NCBI GenBank assembly: GCA_902791885.1
Contig: CADAXO010000113.1
Location: 1-6,053 of the forward strand
Direction of reading: 5' to 3'
Length of the DNA stretch: 6,053 nucleotides
Origin: Oscillospiraceae bacterium
Lineage (GTDB): Bacteria > Bacillota_A > Clostridia > Saccharofermentanales > Saccharofermentanaceae
Both the position numbers and the translations under genes were made by a program. This document shows positions 4,905-6,053 of this stretch, one piece after another. The notes below the pieces were generated by a model. It had not been told where the DNA came from. It saw only the letters and a program-made list of their open reading frames with translations, and searched no databases. Positions within the stretch are counted from its first letter, which is position 1. Every line of letters begins with the position of its first letter.

Positions 4905-5733
4905 ATGAAACTCGCATTTTTCGACACAAAAAGCTATGACCGTGAAGTATTCGAGCCCAAGCTTAAAGCTGCCAAGATCAAGACCAAATTCTTCGACACC
5001 CGCCTTGATGAAGATGATGTTATCCTCGCCAAAGGCTGTGATGCCGTATGTGTTTTTGTTAATGATGTTGTTAACAGCAAAGTCATCGATGAGCTTGATA
5101 AACTCGGAGTTAAGATAATCGCCTTAAGGTGTGCCGGCTACAATAACGTTGACTTTAAATATGCCGCCGAGAAAGGCCTTACCGTCGTTCGCGTACCCGC
5201 CTATTCCCCGTATGCCGTAGCCGAGCATGCGATAGCACTTCTTATGACATCCACGCGTAAGATCCACAAATCATATATCAGGACCCGTGACTTCAACTTC
5301 TCTCTTCAGGGACTTACGGGATTCGATCTTTACGGAAAGACAGTCGGAGTTATCGGTACAGGTAAGATCGGACGTGTATTTATTGATATCTGCAAAGGAT
5401 TCGGCATGAAAGTTATAGCTTACGATAAGTTCCCCGCTGATATTCCCGATGTGGAATACAAACCGCTGGATAAAGTCTACCGTGAAGCAGATATCCTCTC
5501 CTTCCACTGCCCTCTTACCGATGAGACTCTTCATATGTTCAACTTCGGTACATTAGGCAAGATCAAGCCCGGTGTTGTAATTATCAACACTTCTTATATC
5601 CATGCCTAACGTAATCGTTACTTCGCACCAGGCTTTCCTTACCAAGGAAGCTTTGGAAAACATCGCTACTACAACTATTGAGAATGTTCAGCAGATCACT
5701 AACGGAGAAGAATGCCCGAATATCGTTAGCTGA
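4905..5733 (+). pseudogene. ldhA: D-lactate dehydrogenase, inactivated by internal deletion and frameshift
   Basis: Intact D-LDH reduces pyruvate to D-lactate with NADH. Codons from 4905 give 234 residues of a typical LdhA: ALRCAGYNNVD (73-83), PAYSPYAVAEHA (98-109), the NAD-binding GTGKIG (151-156) with D174 after the second strand, and HCPLTDET (201-208). After VIINTS (225-230) the frame reads YIHA and stops at 5607-5609. The missing C-terminus resumes in another frame: from about 5590 the bases encode LLISMPNVIVTSHQAFLTKEA and on to GEECPNIVS, stopping at 5731-5733. Compared from memory with E. coli LdhA, roughly 50-55 residues between INTS and the PNV-TSHQAF strand are gone. The lost part should hold the catalytic Arg (SRG motif) and Glu (DVYE motif); only the catalytic His (SHQAF) remains. 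The junction CTTCT fits both flanks, suggesting a microhomology deletion. The gene keeps a very strong AAGGAGG site 7 nt before ATG, so a truncated protein may be made. Confidence 0.88.
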
Positions 5734-5758
5734 TACTTTACTGTTACTTTGACAATTA

Positions 5759-5788
5759 TAAAGGCTGTCTCAAATGAGACAGCCTTTA
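5759..5788. terminator. Bidirectional intrinsic terminator between convergent genes
   Basis: A perfect 13-bp stem (5759-5771 with 5776-5788, core AAGGCTGTCTC/GAGACAGCCTT) has a 4-nt loop AAAT. A/T-rich DNA lies on both sides: TTTACTATTTA on the plus strand and CCTTTATAATT on the minus strand. It sits 26 nt after the ldhA remnant and 5 nt after the stop codon of the convergent gene, so it can end transcription from both. Confidence 0.85.
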
Positions 5789-5792
5789 CTAT

Positions 5793-6053
5793 TTATGGAT
5801 TCGTACAGGCGCCACTTGAATTGAAGTGATAACTCTTACCGCTGATGGTTCGAGTAGTATTCGATAGCATTTCACCACTGCTGTCTAAGTAATACCACTT
5901 GTTACCTGACTTAAGCCATCCGGTCTTCATTGCACCGCTTGATTCGAAGTAATACCACTTATTGCTAATCTTCTGCCATCCGGTGAGCATTACACCAGAA
6001 CTATTGAAGTAGTACCACTTACTACCTACCTTTTTCCAACCGGTAACCATTGA
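5793..6053 (-). CDS. C-terminal fragment of a cell-wall-binding repeat protein (runs off right edge)
   Basis: The last 86 codons of a protein are present. The frame stays open to the window edge (Ser codon at 6053-6051), so the Met at 6050 is internal and lacks a ribosome binding site. The fragment is three well-kept 20-residue repeats of the choline-binding/CW_binding_1 type, each with the pattern GW-K--NKWYYF-SSG-M-T. A diverged last unit (NTTRTISGKSYHFNSSGACTNP) closes the protein. Such repeats form a beta-solenoid that holds secreted enzymes, toxins or surface proteins on the cell wall or on polysaccharide. The active domain lies upstream, outside the window, so the function of the whole protein cannot be stated. 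The gene is convergent with the ldhA remnant, and the shared terminator starts 5 nt after its stop. Confidence 0.88.
   Translation of the reverse strand, partial: SMVTGWKKVGSKWYYFNSSGVMLTGWQKISNKWYYFESSGAMKTGWLKSGNKWYYLDSSGEMLSNTTRTISGKSYHFNSSGACTNP
5862..6041 (-). repeat. Three 60-bp tandem coding repeats (20-aa cell-wall-binding units)
   Basis: The units at 6041-5982, 5981-5922 and 5921-5862 each encode a 20-residue GW...KWYY(F/L)..SSG.M repeat. DNA similarity is high around the KWYY codons (repeated AATACCACTT or GTACCACTT on the plus strand) and lower elsewhere. This implies divergence after duplication, with selection on the aromatic positions. Confidence 0.85.

Noticed and set aside
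5271..5534. An 87-codon minus-strand frame opposite ldhA
   Set aside because: The plus strand here encodes the NAD-binding domain of D-lactate dehydrogenase without interruption; the antisense frame has no supporting features.
3908..5733. A mobile element carrying the recombinase
   Set aside because: No flanking direct repeats, att-like duplications, excisionase or phage genes are visible, and the neighbours are chromosomal metabolic genes. A small element cannot be formally excluded without the wider contig.

Overview
The window looks like a chromosomal segment from an anaerobic Clostridia-type Firmicute, probably gut or rumen. The evidence is strong AAGGAGG-type ribosome binding sites on most genes, moderate G+C, a soluble transcarboxylase-type operon, a fermentative D-lactate dehydrogenase and choline-binding-type cell-wall repeats. 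Genus and species cannot be read from the sequence.

Layout. (a) 1-143, minus: the first 47 codons of pnp (polynucleotide phosphorylase), running off the left edge. (b) 144-307: a dense control region with the terminator of the metabolic operon, a candidate pnp promoter overlapping that terminator, and a highly structured pnp leader. The leader carries a perfect 8-nt anti-Shine-Dalgarno segment that can pair either with the pnp Shine-Dalgarno or with an upstream stem. (c) 308-3818, minus: a tight four-gene operon, transcribed in the order carboxyltransferase (12S-like), a 59-residue protein, biotin carrier (1.3S-like), and pyruvate/oxaloacetate carboxyltransferase (5S-like). (d) 3819-3907: an 89-bp divergent intergenic region with two promoters and several inverted repeats. 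(e) 3908-4885, plus: a complete XerC/D-type tyrosine recombinase with no visible ribosome binding site. (f) 4905-5733, plus: a D-lactate dehydrogenase gene broken by an internal deletion and frameshift. (g) 5759-5788: a strong bidirectional terminator. (h) 5793-6053, minus: the C-terminal end of a secreted protein with cell-wall-binding repeats, running off the right edge.

How the genes fit together. The operon has both carboxyltransferase halves and the biotin carrier. It lacks a biotin carboxylase and the membrane beta subunit of the Na+-pumping decarboxylases. That gene set matches methylmalonyl-CoA carboxytransferase (methylmalonyl-CoA + pyruvate <-> propionyl-CoA + oxaloacetate), which links pyruvate with the C4 and propionate/succinate branches. 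The neighbouring D-lactate dehydrogenase, another pyruvate-consuming enzyme, appears inactivated.

The most interesting unexplained signals are the pnp leader switch, the small soluble fourth gene of the transcarboxylase operon, the deletion scar in ldhA, and the apparently leaderless recombinase mRNA.
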